From the NCBI RefSeq assembly GCF_016937515.1, contig NZ_JAFHKM010000002.1, positions 4,459,001 to 4,523,000 of the forward strand: DNA of 64,000 nucleotides, written 5' to 3'. Shown here in pieces: positions 17,498-27,454 of this stretch (the first letter of the stretch is position 1; each line of letters begins with the position of its first letter). The translations under genes were made by a program, and so were the position numbers. The notes under the pieces were generated by a model. It had not been told where the DNA came from and did not search any database. It worked only from the letters and a program-made list of their open reading frames with translations. This DNA comes from Cohnella algarum. Its GTDB lineage: Bacteria; Bacillota; Bacilli; Paenibacillales; Paenibacillaceae.

Positions 17498-17935
17498 GTG
17501 AGAGACAAACAAAACGAGCGATGGAGTACATACGAACCTTTTCATGTTGTTTTAGGAGACAAAAAGGTTGTAGACATTATCATCACCAACCATGCGCGCG
17601 CTCGTTGGGCCGACCGGGTACAAGCCGAGAAGGCGGATTATGCCGACATCGCCGAATTTTTGTGGCAATGTCTGAAGGAAGGCAGAATCGCTTCTTATTA
17701 TCGCAACGAGCAGGACGTTTATATGGTTGACGAAGATTTGATTTTCGTTGCAGAATTTGCCGTGTCGGACAAGGAAGTCGATTTGCTGGGCAACCCTCTT
17801 CACAAGATGATCGTCGTCACGTTTCTCGGACGGATGTCGGAAACGATGGAACTGCGAGATTTGAAAACGTATTACTCCTGGCTGAGACATTCCCGAAGAA
17901 TGACCTTGATCAAAAACAACCGCAAACGCCGCTGA
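17498..17935 (+). CDS. Conserved-looking protein of unknown function
   Basis: The 145-residue protein starts at GTG 17498 after GGAAGGGGA. It has an acidic and aromatic core with VVDIIITNHARARWADRV, IAEFLWQCLKEGRIASYY and HKMIVVTFLGR, and ends in a basic tail NNRKRR. The HARxRWxxR helix followed by strands is reminiscent of RelE-fold/DUF4258 proteins, but this is a weak resemblance and no antitoxin gene is next to it. There is no signal peptide or membrane segment. It has a candidate promoter and its own terminator, so it is probably a single-gene unit. I do not recognise a function. Confidence 0.7.
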   Translation: MRDKQNERWSTYEPFHVVLGDKKVVDIIITNHARARWADRVQAEKADYADIAEFLWQCLKEGRIASYYRNEQDVYMVDEDLIFVAEFAVSDKEVDLLGNPLHKMIVVTFLGRMSETMELRDLKTYYSWLRHSRRMTLIKNNRKRR

Positions 17936-17948
17936 CCGCAGTCGGAGG

Positions 17949-17981
17949 GAGCCGCGAGGACTCGCTTCGGCTCTTTTTTTT
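17949..17981 (+). terminator. Intrinsic terminator
   Basis: GAGCCG (17949-17954) pairs with CGGCTC (17968-17973) with inner GAG/CTC, then eight T. Confidence 0.8.
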
Positions 17982-18023
17982 GCGCCCGGCGCCGGCCCGC
18001 GGGTCGGGAGGCGGCTTTATCTA

Positions 18024-18032
18024 TGGTATAAT
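18024..18032 (+). promoter_or_regulatory. Extended -10 promoter of LysR gene
   Basis: TGGTATAAT is a perfect extended -10; no good -35 was found upstream. Confidence 0.55.
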
Positions 18033-18069
18033 GGAACGAACGACTACGAACGGAAGGCGGAATGGGCGG

Positions 18070-18978
18070 ATGTCGCTGAACGTGCATCAACTTCATATCT
18101 TTTACATGGTGGCGGAACGGGGAAGCTTCTCCGCGGCCGCGCAAGCCCTGCACATGACCCAGCCTGCCGTTACGATGCAGATCCAGGCGCTCGAGGAAAG
18201 GTTCGGCGTCAAGCTGCTGCACCGGTCGACCAAAAAATTGGAGCTGTCGGAAGCCGGCCATTGCCTGCTCCCGCAGGCTCGCAAGGCGGTCGAGCTCATG
18301 CGGGAAACCGACATGAAAATGGCCAAATATACGGAAGAACTGAAGGGACAACTGCAATTCGCCGCGAGCTTGACGATCGGCGAATACGTGCTTCCGAGAC
18401 TGCTAGGGCCTTTTCTGCTTCGGTTTCCCAATTTGTCGGTCAGCATGCGGGTGATGAACACGACCGAAATCGTCGAGGAAATCGCGCGCCATGCGCTCGA
18501 CTTCGGCCTTGTCGAAGCGCCGACCGACGACCCGAACGTCATATCCGAGCCGGTCATGGACGACGAGCTGCTGCTCGTCGCGCCGCCGGGCCATCCGTTT
18601 GCCTCAAGGGACGAGGTGGAGCTGAAGGAAGTGCTGGCCGAGCCGCTTGTCCTGCGGGAGCGAGGCTCGGGCACGAGACAGGTAATGGTGGAGGAATTGG
18701 AGCGGCAGGGCATAGAGGAAGGAGACTTGCGGATCGTCAGCAATTTCGGGAGCAACGGAGCGGTCAAATCCGCCGTCGAGGCCGGTCTCGGCTTGTCGGT
18801 GCTGTCCAAATGGACGATCAAAAACGAGGTCGCCCTCGGCTTGATGAAACCGGTGAAAATCAAGGATGTCTCGTTCCGGCGGAAATTTTTCGCCGTGCGG
18901 TCGAAATCCTCCGAGCTGCCGCTGCACGCGGTTACGCTGCTCGATTACGTCAGGGGGCTTGCCCATGAGCAAAGTTGA
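18070..18978 (+). CDS. LysR family transcriptional regulator
   Basis: This 302-residue regulator has a typical N-terminal winged helix-turn-helix (HQLHIFYMVAERGSFSAAAQ, QPAVTMQIQALEERFGVKLL) and a periplasmic-binding-like effector domain (residues about 90-295). The sequence resembles the CysL/YwfK-type group, but the effector cannot be named. ATG 18070 has GGAAGGCGG upstream; an in-frame extension to 17980 crosses the promoter and is rejected. The last 14 bp overlap the PHP gene, so the two are translationally coupled. LysR proteins often control a divergent gene, but here the upstream neighbour is on the same strand. Confidence 0.88.
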   Translation: MSLNVHQLHIFYMVAERGSFSAAAQALHMTQPAVTMQIQALEERFGVKLLHRSTKKLELSEAGHCLLPQARKAVELMRETDMKMAKYTEELKGQLQFAASLTIGEYVLPRLLGPFLLRFPNLSVSMRVMNTTEIVEEIARHALDFGLVEAPTDDPNVISEPVMDDELLLVAPPGHPFASRDEVELKEVLAEPLVLRERGSGTRQVMVEELERQGIEEGDLRIVSNFGSNGAVKSAVEAGLGLSVLSKWTIKNEVALGLMKPVKIKDVSFRRKFFAVRSKSSELPLHAVTLLDYVRGLAHEQS

Positions 18979-19807
18979 TTTGCATACGCATACGACGGCA
19001 TCGGACGGATTGCACCGTCCGAAAGAGAACGTCCGGATGGCGGCGGAAGCGGGGCTTTCGGCCGTCGCCATCACCGATCACGACACGGTGGCCGGCATTG
19101 CGGAAGCGGCGGCGGCGGCCCCGATTTACGGCATCGAAGTCGTTCCCGGCGTGGAGATCAGCACGTCGCTCGCCGGAAAAGAGATTCACGTTTTAGGTTA
19201 TTACATCGACATTCGGGACGGGCTGCTGCTTGAAAGGCTGATTTCCCAGCGGAAAGTGCGGGATAGCCGGAACGAAGGCATCGTCGCGAGGCTGAACGAG
19301 CTCGGCATTCCGTTGACGACGGAGCAAGTGGCGGAAGCGGCCGGCCGCAAGCCGGGCGCCATCGAAACGATCGGCAGGCCCCACATCGCCGAAGCGCTCG
19401 TGCGAATCGGCGCGGTCGACAGCGTGCAGGAGGCGTTCGACCGGTATTTGGCCAAAGGCCGGGCCGCCTACGTCGATCCGCCGCCGCGAATTACGCCGTT
19501 CGAGGCGTTTGCGTGGATTCGCGAAGCGGGAGGCGCCGCGATCGTCGCTCATCCGGGCTTGTACGGAAACGACGAGCTGGCCGCGGAACTGCTCGACGGC
19601 GGAGCGGACGGCCTGGAGGCGTACCATTCCGACCACGAGGCCGAACAGGCGGAGCGGTATCGCGGCCTTGCCGAAAACCGCGGGAAAATCGTCACCGGCG
19701 GATCGGACTTCCACGGGGCGCGCAAAGGCAAGCTGTACCACGGCGCCATCGGCAGCCGGTCGGTCGACGCGAGCGTGCTTGAGCGGCTGCGCGGCGCGCG
19801 GGGGTGA
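18965..19807 (+). CDS. PHP-domain phosphoesterase
   Basis: The 280-residue PHP hydrolase has the four metal-binding motifs in order: DLHTHTTASDG, ITDHDTVAG, VVPGVEIS with HVLGYYID, and the C-terminal IVAHPGLYG and TGGSDFHGARKG. This arrangement matches the YciV/RNase AM-type 3',5'-nucleotide phosphatases. These hydrolyse phosphoester bonds in nucleotides or short RNAs using metal ions. It overlaps the LysR gene by 14 bp. The substrate is inferred from family only. Confidence 0.87.
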   Translation: MSKVDLHTHTTASDGLHRPKENVRMAAEAGLSAVAITDHDTVAGIAEAAAAAPIYGIEVVPGVEISTSLAGKEIHVLGYYIDIRDGLLLERLISQRKVRDSRNEGIVARLNELGIPLTTEQVAEAAGRKPGAIETIGRPHIAEALVRIGAVDSVQEAFDRYLAKGRAAYVDPPPRITPFEAFAWIREAGGAAIVAHPGLYGNDELAAELLDGGADGLEAYHSDHEAEQAERYRGLAENRGKIVTGGSDFHGARKGKLYHGAIGSRSVDASVLERLRGARG

Positions 19808-19931
19808 AGCGGGATAGGCGAATCCGCCTGGAACGCTTGTTCTTTTTGCTGCGCCAAGCCCGCAACCCGTCGAGCGGCACCGGACCGCACACCGGGAGCC
19901 GGGCAAGGGGAGATTGCCGTCAAGCCCTTTC

Positions 19932-21683
19932 CTACATCTGCTTAATCGTGCTTGGCAGCTCCTTGACCGCCGCTTCGTCCGGCGTAACGAACAGCGTTCG
20001 CTGGCCTTCGTAGATGACGAAGCCGGGCTTGGCGCCGTTCGGCTTGCGGACCTGGCGGATGCGCGTGTAGTCGACGGGCACGCCGCTCGACTCGCGCGCC
20101 TTGCTGTAATAGGCGGCCAGCATCGCGGCTTCGCGCAGCGTCCGCTCCCCGTATTCCGAGGCGCGGATGAGCACGTGCGAACCCGGAATATCCTTCGTAT
20201 GCAGCCACGTATCGTTCGGCTGCCCGAGCCGGTTTGTGACGTAATCGTTTTGCGTATTGTTTTTGCCCACGAAAATCGAAATTCCCTCGCTGGACTCGTA
20301 GCAGAGCAAGGCCGGGCGGTCCTGCTTTTTTTTGCGCGCGGATTTGCCCGCTCCCCGCTGCCGAATGTAGCCCTGCTCTTTAAGCTCCTCCCGGATCTCC
20401 TCGATATCGCCCGGCGTCGCGGTTTCGAGTCCCTGCAGCACCGAGGCCAGGTACCGGATTTCCGCTTCGGCTGCCCCGATCTGCTCGGCGACGACCGCGC
20501 GGCTGTTTTTGAGCTTGTTGTATTTGCGGAAGTAGCGCTGCGCGTTCTCGCTCGGCGTCAGCTGCGGATCGAGGGCGATCGAAACGAGCGGCTGGTTCTC
20601 GTCGTAGTAGTCGACCACCTCGGCGGCGGCATCCCCTTTGGCGATCGCATGCAAATGCGCGGTCAGCAGTTCCCCGTACTTGCGGAAGCGGTCGGCTTCC
20701 TCCGCGTCCTGCAGCGTTTCCTTCAGCTTGTCGATTTTTTTCTCGTTTTTGGCCGTTTCGTTGAGGAGCAGCCGGGTCAAATCGGTCGTCCGCTGGCGGA
20801 CGAGATCGCGCTCGGCTTTGTCCTTGTAATACTCGTCGAGACATTCGCTCGCCGAATCGAATTCGCGAACCTCTCCGCTCAGGTGCGAGAGCTCGAACAC
20901 CGAAAAAAACGTCTTGCCGCCGTCCGTCTCGACGCTGGCCGGGCGGTACCGATGAAGCTTCGCCCGATCGACGATCGCGGCGAATTCGCCCCATAGCCGC
21001 GTGCGGTTCCCCTCCGCCCGGTGAACGATTTCCTTGGAAAGCAGCGGACTCAAACCGGTAAAAGCGTTCAGCAAAAACGAAGACAGCTCCTTGGACGACG
21101 GCTCCGAATCGGGCGCCAAATCGGCCGAAGCCAAAAGGCTTGCGAACTCGGCTTCCGTCGTCTCGAGCGGATTTTGCTTGTTTTGCTCGGGCGGTGCGAC
21201 GTAAGCGGAGCCCGGCAGCACCGTCCGGTAGCTGCTGATCGCCGGCGTCACGTGGTGGATGCTGTCGTGAATCGTTCCGCTCTGCGGATCGAGCAGCATC
21301 AAATTGCTGTGGCGGCCCATCAGCTCGAGCGTAAGCCGTTTGAGCGACAAGTCGCCGAGCTCGTCCCGGTGGCGGACGTCGATTTCGACGATGCGCTCCA
21401 TTCCGATTTGCCGGACGGTTTCGACGATCCCGCCTTCGCAATGCTTGCGCAGCAGCATGCAGAACATCGGCGGCTCCTGCGGGTTCGTCCAGGTTTGCTC
21501 GGTAAAATGCAGGCGCGGCATCGAAGGGTGGGCGGAGAGCAGCAGCTTGCGGCTGGCTCCCTGGCCTCTTAAATGAAGGACGATTTCATGTTCCGTCGGT
21601 TGATAAATTTTATGAATACGCGCGCCGGCGAGCGTTTGCAGCTCGCGCACGATCGCGCGGACGACGAATCCGTCGAGTGACAT
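19932..21683 (-). CDS. rqcH: Rqc2/NEMF homologue RqcH (fibronectin-binding-protein A family)
   Basis: The 583-residue protein has the NFACT-N domain (MSLDGFVVRAIVRELQTLAGARIHKIYQP split; LHLRGQGASRKLLLSAHPSMPR), a long coiled-coil middle (residues about 270-440) and the NFACT-R domain with GKNNTQNDYVTNRL and DTWLHTKDIPGSHVLIR. RqcH binds stalled 50S-peptidyl-tRNA complexes and adds C-terminal alanine tails for degradation. ATG 21683 has GGGAGC upstream; a start seven codons earlier is possible. In B. subtilis the orthologue yloA is also next to a calcium ATPase gene. Confidence 0.92.
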   Translation of the reverse strand: MSLDGFVVRAIVRELQTLAGARIHKIYQPTEHEIVLHLRGQGASRKLLLSAHPSMPRLHFTEQTWTNPQEPPMFCMLLRKHCEGGIVETVRQIGMERIVEIDVRHRDELGDLSLKRLTLELMGRHSNLMLLDPQSGTIHDSIHHVTPAISSYRTVLPGSAYVAPPEQNKQNPLETTEAEFASLLASADLAPDSEPSSKELSSFLLNAFTGLSPLLSKEIVHRAEGNRTRLWGEFAAIVDRAKLHRYRPASVETDGGKTFFSVFELSHLSGEVREFDSASECLDEYYKDKAERDLVRQRTTDLTRLLLNETAKNEKKIDKLKETLQDAEEADRFRKYGELLTAHLHAIAKGDAAAEVVDYYDENQPLVSIALDPQLTPSENAQRYFRKYNKLKNSRAVVAEQIGAAEAEIRYLASVLQGLETATPGDIEEIREELKEQGYIRQRGAGKSARKKKQDRPALLCYESSEGISIFVGKNNTQNDYVTNRLGQPNDTWLHTKDIPGSHVLIRASEYGERTLREAAMLAAYYSKARESSGVPVDYTRIRQVRKPNGAKPGFVIYEGQRTLFVTPDEAAVKELPSTIKQM

Positions 21684-21896
21684 GGTCGTTGCTCCCGTGT
21701 GCAATGAATTCGGAGATTTCCCGTCCTCCTATGATGCCACAGTTGGCGGGAAAGGGAAAGTGGCCCGGCCGCCCTTCCGTTCAAGCTTCCTTTGAGGGAG
21801 GCGGGATATTTCGCGGCTTGTCTGAATACATATAGGGCAGAACGGCTGTCCCACTTCGGCATCGGGACGGCGAACTCGCGGGAGGGGATGACCGTC

Positions 21897-24719
21897 GTGG
21901 AAGGTAAGGCTTGGCATCAGATGAACGAAACGGAGTTGGCCTTGGCGCTGGGCACCGATTTAAAAGGGGGCCTAAGCCCTGACGAAGCGGCATCGCGGCT
22001 GAAAAGCCAAGGGCTGAACGAGCTGGAGGAGCGGAAAGGCGAATCGCCGATCAAGCTTTTTCTCAACCAGTTCAAGGATTTCATGGTGCTCGTGCTGGCC
22101 GGAGCCACGATCGTCTCGGGGCTGCTCGGTGAAATGCTGGATGCGCTGACGATCATTGCGATCATTATTTTGAACGGCGTGCTCGGCTTCTTTCAGGAAT
22201 TCCGGGCGGAGCGCTCGCTGCGCGCGCTCAAGGAGCTGGCGGCGCCGAACGCGAAGGTCATTCGCGGCGGCTCGCTGCACGTCGTGCCCGCGCGGGAGCT
22301 CGTTCCCGGCGACCTGGTGCTGCTGGAAGGCGGAGACCGGGTTCCGGCGGACATCCGGCTTATCGAAAGCAATCAATGCGCGATCGAAGAAGCGGCGCTT
22401 ACGGGGGAATCCGTCCCGGTGGCGAAGGAAGCGGCCGCGATCGCGGCCGCCGAGCTTCCGCTGGGCGACCGCAAAAACTGCGGCTTTCTCGGCACGATGG
22501 TGACGAAAGGAACGGCGAAAGGCATCGTCACGCTTACCGGCATGGATACGGAAATGGGCAAAATCGCCGGCCTCATCCAGCAGACGGAGGAGGCGGAAAC
22601 GCCGCTGCAGCACCGGCTTGAGCAGCTCGGCAAAATTTTGATCGTCGTGGCGCTGGCGCTCACCGTCGTCGTCGTCGTCGCGGGCGTGCTTCACGGACAG
22701 CCGCTGTACGGCATGTTTCTCGCGGGCGTCAGCCTGGCGGTCGCCGCGATTCCCGAAGGCCTTCCGGCCATCGTGACGATCGCCCTGGCGCTGGGCGTGC
22801 AGCGCATGATCAAGCGGCGGGCGATCGTCCGCAAGCTGCCGTCGGTCGAAACGCTCGGCTGCGCGTCCGTCATCTGCTCGGACAAGACGGGGACGCTGAC
22901 GCAAAATAAAATGACGGTCACCCGGCTCTGGCTCGGCGGGCGCCATCTCGACGTTTCCGGAGAAGGGTACGAGCCGGCGGGCCAATTTTTCGAAAACGGC
23001 AAGCCCGTCGAACTGAAAGGGGACGTCGAGCTTCGCCGCCTGGCGCAAGTGGCGGCCCTGTGCAACAACGCCGAGCTGACGATGGAGGAGCGAAGCGAAG
23101 ACGCCAAACGGAAAAAACCGGCGAAGGAGACGAATGCCGCCGCGGCCGGGTCCGGCGAATGGACCGTCAAAGGCGATCCGACCGAAGGCGCATTGCTCGT
23201 CCTGGCGGCCAAATCGGGAAATTCCCGCTCCTCCCTCGAAGCGCTGTACCCGAGGGTCAAGGAATTTCCGTTCGACGCCGACCGCAAGCGGATGTCGGTT
23301 CTCGTCTCCCACCAGGGCGGCCAGCTGCTTTGCACGAAAGGGGCGCCGGACCTGCTGATCGAGCGGTGCGCTTACGTGCTCTGGAACGGCAACGTCGTGC
23401 CGTTCACGGGAACGCTTCGGCAGAAGGTGCTGCAGGCCAACGAAGCGATGGCGCAGGATGCGCTTCGCGTCCTCGGCTTCGCCTTTCGCGAGGTTCGGCC
23501 GAACGATCCGTGCGAGGGCGAGGACCAGGCGGAACGCGGCCTCGTGTTCATCGGCCTCGCCGGGATGATCGACCCGCCGCGCCGCGAAGTTCCCGAGGCG
23601 ATACTCAAATGCCGCCAAGCCGGCATTCGCACGGTCATGATTACCGGCGACCACCGGACGACGGCCGAAGCGATCGCGCGGGAGATCGGGATTTTGCCCC
23701 GCGACGGCCGGACGATGAGCGGGGCCGAGCTCGCCGGCTTAAGCGACGAAGAGCTGGAAAAGCAGGTGGACAACGTCTACGTGTTCGCCCGCGTTTCGCC
23801 CGAGCATAAGCTGCGCATCGTGCAGGCGCTGCAGCGGCGCGGACACGTCGTCGCGATGACCGGAGACGGCGTCAACGACGCCCCTGCCGTCAAAGCGGCC
23901 GATATCGGCATTGCGATGGGGATCGCCGGCACCGACGTGACGAAAGAAGCGTCCGCGCTCGTGCTCGCGGACGACAACTTCGCCTCTATCGTGTCCGCCG
24001 TCGAGGAAGGCAGGGGCATTTACGAAAATATCCGCAAATTCATCCGCTATTTGCTCGCTTCGAACGTGGGGGAAATTTTGACGATGTTCCTGGCGATGAT
24101 GGCGGGCTTGCCGCTGCCGCTCGTGCCGATTCAAATTTTGTGGGTCAATCTCGTGACCGACGGATTGCCGGCCATGGCGCTCGGCGTCGACCAGGCGGAA
24201 GGCGATTTGATGCGGCAAAAACCGAGAGCCGCCAAGGAAAATATTTTCGCCCGGCGGCTCGGCTGGAAAATTATCAGCCGCGGCGTGCTGATCGGCGTCT
24301 GCACGCTCGGCGCGTTCGTGCTTGCGCTCGGAGACGGGGCGGGAGACCCCGAGAAGCTGACGCATGCGCAAACGGTGGCGTTCGCGACCCTCGTCATGGC
24401 GCAGCTCATCCACGTTTTCGACTGCCGGAGCTCGCGCTCGATTTTTCACCGCCGCCTGTTCGAGAACAAGTTTCTCGTGCTTGCGGTCGTATCGTCGCTG
24501 GCTCTGATGTTCCCCGTCCTGTACGTGGAGCAGCTGCAGCCGATTTTCAAAACGGTTCCGCTGTCGCTTCGGGATTGGGCGCTCGTCTTCGTCGCCGCCG
24601 GCATTCCGACGTTCGCGATGGGAATCGGCAGCGTCTGGGGATCGTCCCGCCGCCGCCGCAAAGGCAATCGCATCACGTACGGAGCGGCGGGCGGCAACCC
24701 GCGCGCCATCGCGAGATAA
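21897..24719 (+). CDS. Calcium-transporting P-type ATPase (P2A)
   Basis: This 940-residue membrane pump has the actuator motif ALTGESVPV, transmembrane-4 PEGLPA, the phosphorylation motif [39 protein letters not shown], and about ten membrane segments. It fits SERCA/PMCA-like P2A ATPases such as B. subtilis YloB, which export Ca2+. GTG 21897 is chosen because GGAGGGG lies 9 nt upstream; ATG 21888 abuts that site and is less likely. It is divergent from rqcH, the same neighbour as in Bacillus, but yloC does not follow. Confidence 0.92.
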   Translation: MEGKAWHQMNETELALALGTDLKGGLSPDEAASRLKSQGLNELEERKGESPIKLFLNQFKDFMVLVLAGATIVSGLLGEMLDALTIIAIIILNGVLGFFQEFRAERSLRALKELAAPNAKVIRGGSLHVVPARELVPGDLVLLEGGDRVPADIRLIESNQCAIEEAALTGESVPVAKEAAAIAAAELPLGDRKNCGFLGTMVTKGTAKGIVTLTGMDTEMGKIAGLIQQTEEAETPLQHRLEQLGKILIVVALALTVVVVVAGVLHGQPLYGMFLAGVSLAVAAIPEGLPAIVTIALALGVQRMIKRRAIVRKLPSVETLGCASVICSDKTGTLTQNKMTVTRLWLGGRHLDVSGEGYEPAGQFFENGKPVELKGDVELRRLAQVAALCNNAELTMEERSEDAKRKKPAKETNAAAAGSGEWTVKGDPTEGALLVLAAKSGNSRSSLEALYPRVKEFPFDADRKRMSVLVSHQGGQLLCTKGAPDLLIERCAYVLWNGNVVPFTGTLRQKVLQANEAMAQDALRVLGFAFREVRPNDPCEGEDQAERGLVFIGLAGMIDPPRREVPEAILKCRQAGIRTVMITGDHRTTAEAIAREIGILPRDGRTMSGAELAGLSDEELEKQVDNVYVFARVSPEHKLRIVQALQRRGHVVAMTGDGVNDAPAVKAADIGIAMGIAGTDVTKEASALVLADDNFASIVSAVEEGRGIYENIRKFIRYLLASNVGEILTMFLAMMAGLPLPLVPIQILWVNLVTDGLPAMALGVDQAEGDLMRQKPRAAKENIFARRLGWKIISRGVLIGVCTLGAFVLALGDGAGDPEKLTHAQTVAFATLVMAQLIHVFDCRSSRSIFHRRLFENKFLVLAVVSSLALMFPVLYVEQLQPIFKTVPLSLRDWALVFVAAGIPTFAMGIGSVWGSSRRRRKGNRITYGAAGGNPRAIAR

Positions 24720-24740
24720 ACGGCGAAGCGGAGAAACGCT

Positions 24741-24920
24741 TTACACGATGCCCGTTTCGTCGTCGTTCCGATCGTCCGCGATGCCTTTGGTCGAATTGCG
24801 AAATTCGCGAAGCGTATCGCCGAAAGCTCGGCCGAGCTGGGGAAGCTTGGCCGGGCCGAAGACGATCAGCGCGATCGCCAGGATGATGATGAGCCCCGAT
24901 ACGCCGATATTGTTGAACAT
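24741..24920 (-). CDS. tatA: Twin-arginine translocase subunit TatA
   Basis: The 59-residue protein has one N-terminal membrane helix ([20 protein letters not shown]), the FGP hinge, an amphipathic helix ([18 protein letters not shown]) and an acidic tail. GGAGGTGG precedes the ATG. TatA oligomerises to form the translocation pore with TatC. It is the last gene of a four-gene operon whose first gene encodes a Tat-signal protein. As in other Firmicutes, no separate TatB is present. Confidence 0.93.
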   Translation of the reverse strand: MFNNIGVSGLIIILAIALIVFGPAKLPQLGRAFGDTLREFRNSTKGIADDRNDDETGIV

Positions 24921-24964
24921 GCCGCCACCTCCTTTTCGTTTCGATTGACTCCGTGCCGGGAACG

Positions 24965-25714
24965 TCAGGCCGGTCGCGCCGCAAGCGCGGCTTTTCGCCG
25001 GTAGTAGCGGCCCGACACGAACGCGCTGATTTCGAACAGCAAAATAAGAGGGACCGTCACCGACAAATGCGAGACGAAGTCCGGCGGCGAGATGCACGAG
25101 CCTACGACGGCCAGTCCGACGTAGGCGTATTTGCGCACCTGCTTCATCATGCCGGGCTCGAGCAGCCCGATCCGGGTCAAAAACAGCATGACGAGCGGCA
25201 TTTCGAAGGCCAGTCCCATCGGCAGCAGAAATCCGGTCAGAAACGACACGTAATGCTGGATGCCGTACACTTCCTCGGCGCCGATGCTTTGATTCAGACG
25301 GACCATGAACCGGATCATCATCGGCAGGGCGACGGCGTAGCCGAAGCCGACTCCGAGCGCGAACTGAAACAGGGAAAGCGGCACGTACAGCAGCGCCGAT
25401 TTCGCTTCCGCGGCCGTGAGCCCGGGTTTCGCGAACAGCCACAGCTGAAGCAGCAAAAACGGCAGCGTCAGCGCCATGCCGATCGCAAACGCGCACTTCA
25501 TGTAGACCATCAAGCCGTCGGAGAGCGAGAAGACGCTCCACTGTACGCGCAACCCTCCGAGATGATCGCGGACGTAAGCCAGCAATCGGGGGGCTCCGCC
25601 GAAGCCGGCGCCAAGCGCGGCGACGAACCAGACGGAAACGTACAACAGCCGTTTGCGAAGCTCGCTCAGATGGGCGATAAGTTCCCGGTCCGCCGCCGAA
25701 TCCGCGCGGCTCAC
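24965..25714 (-). CDS. tatC: Twin-arginine translocase subunit TatC
   Basis: The 249-residue protein has six membrane segments and the TatC signature: [13 protein letters not shown] at the N-terminus, [30 protein letters not shown] and [20 protein letters not shown]. It recognises twin-arginine signal peptides. Its start overlaps the GMC oxidoreductase stop by ATGA, and tatA follows after about 45 bp. Confidence 0.94.
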   Translation of the reverse strand: MSRADSAADRELIAHLSELRKRLLYVSVWFVAALGAGFGGAPRLLAYVRDHLGGLRVQWSVFSLSDGLMVYMKCAFAIGMALTLPFLLLQLWLFAKPGLTAAEAKSALLYVPLSLFQFALGVGFGYAVALPMMIRFMVRLNQSIGAEEVYGIQHYVSFLTGFLLPMGLAFEMPLVMLFLTRIGLLEPGMMKQVRKYAYVGLAVVGSCISPPDFVSHLSVTVPLILLFEISAFVSGRYYRRKAALAARPA

Positions 25715-27432
25715 ACGAGCATGCCGCCTTTTTGCAAATATTTCTCGATCCCTTCGGCCGTCCGGTAAGCGAGCGCGCCGACGGTCGCGGTCGGATTGTA
25801 CCCGCTGTTATGCGCGAACGCCGTAGCCCCGCAAACGAACACGTTTTCCGCATCCCACATCTGCAAATAGCTGTTGACCGCGGACGTATCCGGGTCGCTG
25901 CCCATAATGGCTCCGCCCGTGTTGTGCGTCGACTGGTAAGGCACGATGTTGTAGGTCGACAGCGTGTCCTTGACGACGACGTTCGAGGCGCCCATTTCGT
26001 CGGCGATCCCCTTCACTTTCCCCGCGATGAATTTCACCAGCTCTTTGTCCTGGTCCAGAAAATCGAACGTCATCCGCATAAGCGGCAGCCCGTAAGCGTC
26101 CTTGTAGGTCGGGTCCAGGTCCAAGTAGTGGTAGCGGTACGGCAGCGAGCAGCCTTGCGCCCCGATGTTGAGCACCCGGTTCGCGTATTTGAGCGTCGCC
26201 TGCTTGTAGGCGAGGCCCCAGGACGGCGTGTCCGGCGGCGTCGGATTGTTCGCGATCGGCCGCAGGCCGGCTTGCGTGAACCGGATGTTGGCGCCGTGAA
26301 GGAAATTGAGATCGCTGTGATCGAAATTGTCGCCGTTGAAATCGTCGAGGCTGCTGCCGAGCGCGCCGGCTCCCATGAAGATGTTGAACTCCCGGTCGTC
26401 GTAGAAGGCGGTTCCCGACGCTCCGTTGTTCTGGTAGCAGTAGTTTTTGCCGATGACCCCGGTTTGCGTTTTCGGATCGTAGGGCTTGCCCAGCTTGGAA
26501 AGCAGCAGCAGCTTGACGTTGGTGAATACGTAGCCCGCAAGCACGACGACGTCGGCAGGCTGCGTGAACTCTTCGCCGGTCGTCGTTTGCACGTACGTGA
26601 CGCCGGTCGCTTTTTTGCCGTCGTTTTCGACCCGGATGACGTTGCAGAACGTGCGCAGCTCCATTTTGCCGGTTTGCTGGGCGACGGGGAGAACCGTGAC
26701 GACCGGGTCGGCCTTGGCGCCGTACTCGCAGCCGAACCGCTCGCAAAATCCGCAGTATTGGCAGGCCGCGCGCGCGATGCCGTCGGGGTTCGTGTAGTTT
26801 TCCGACAGGTTGGCCGACGGAATGATGTACGGGTGGTAGCCGAGCTTTGACGCGGCTTCCTCAAACAGCTTCATGCCGGGCGTTTTTTTCATCGGCGCCG
26901 TCGGGTAGGGCTTCGACAGCTTGCCGACGTTTTCCGGCGTCGTCGGTTCCCCGGAAATTCCCGCCATCTGCTCGTATTTCACGAAATAGGGATCGAGCTC
27001 GTCATACGTGATGCCCCAATCCTGCAGCGTCATTCCCTCCGGAATTTTCGCCTTTCCGTATCTTTCGACCGTTTTCGAATAGATTTCGAAATCGTACGGC
27101 AAAAAACGGTAATACTGCCCGTTCCAGTGAACGCCGGCTCCGCCGACGCCGTCCCCGAGCAGAAACGACCCGTACGATCGCATCGGCAGCGCGCGCACCT
27201 TTTCGTTGTTGCGGTAAGTCACCGTTTCCTTGGACAAATCCTGCATCAATTCGTAGCGGCTCGCGTAACGCAGCTCGTCGTGGACGTGGTAGTAATCGGA
27301 CGTTCCCCGGTTTTTCCCCCGTTCGAGAACGACGACCTGGTGGCCGGCCTTCGTCAGCTCGGCCGCGATGATGCCGCCTACCCAGCCCATCCCGACGATG
27401 ACGACGGACGCTTTAGGCAGTGTGGTTGCCAC
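25711..27432 (-). CDS. GMC family oxidoreductase, gluconate-2-dehydrogenase-type large subunit
   Basis: The 573-residue flavoprotein has an N-terminal dinucleotide-binding motif ([17 protein letters not shown]), [16 protein letters not shown] typical of this subgroup, and the C-terminal catalytic region [11 protein letters not shown]...[16 protein letters not shown]. Near residue 220 a cysteine cluster [13 protein letters not shown] could hold an iron-sulfur centre, as in some bacterial FAD glucose dehydrogenases (inference). It has no signal peptide and would be exported bound to the Tat-signal small subunit encoded upstream. The substrate is probably a sugar or sugar acid. The usual cytochrome c subunit is not in this operon. 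Confidence 0.87.
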   Translation of the reverse strand: MATTLPKASVVIVGMGWVGGIIAAELTKAGHQVVVLERGKNRGTSDYYHVHDELRYASRYELMQDLSKETVTYRNNEKVRALPMRSYGSFLLGDGVGGAGVHWNGQYYRFLPYDFEIYSKTVERYGKAKIPEGMTLQDWGITYDELDPYFVKYEQMAGISGEPTTPENVGKLSKPYPTAPMKKTPGMKLFEEAASKLGYHPYIIPSANLSENYTNPDGIARAACQYCGFCERFGCEYGAKADPVVTVLPVAQQTGKMELRTFCNVIRVENDGKKATGVTYVQTTTGEEFTQPADVVVLAGYVFTNVKLLLLSKLGKPYDPKTQTGVIGKNYCYQNNGASGTAFYDDREFNIFMGAGALGSSLDDFNGDNFDHSDLNFLHGANIRFTQAGLRPIANNPTPPDTPSWGLAYKQATLKYANRVLNIGAQGCSLPYRYHYLDLDPTYKDAYGLPLMRMTFDFLDQDKELVKFIAGKVKGIADEMGASNVVVKDTLSTYNIVPYQSTHNTGGAIMGSDPDTSAVNSYLQMWDAENVFVCGATAFAHNSGYNPTATVGALAYRTAEGIEKYLQKGGMLV

Positions 27433-27454
27433 TTTCGCAGTTCCTCCTTTTCGG

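Noticed and set aside
17980..18069. N-terminal extension of the LysR regulator
   Set aside because: It crosses the extended -10 promoter and the preceding terminator; ATG 18070 gives the standard LysR start.
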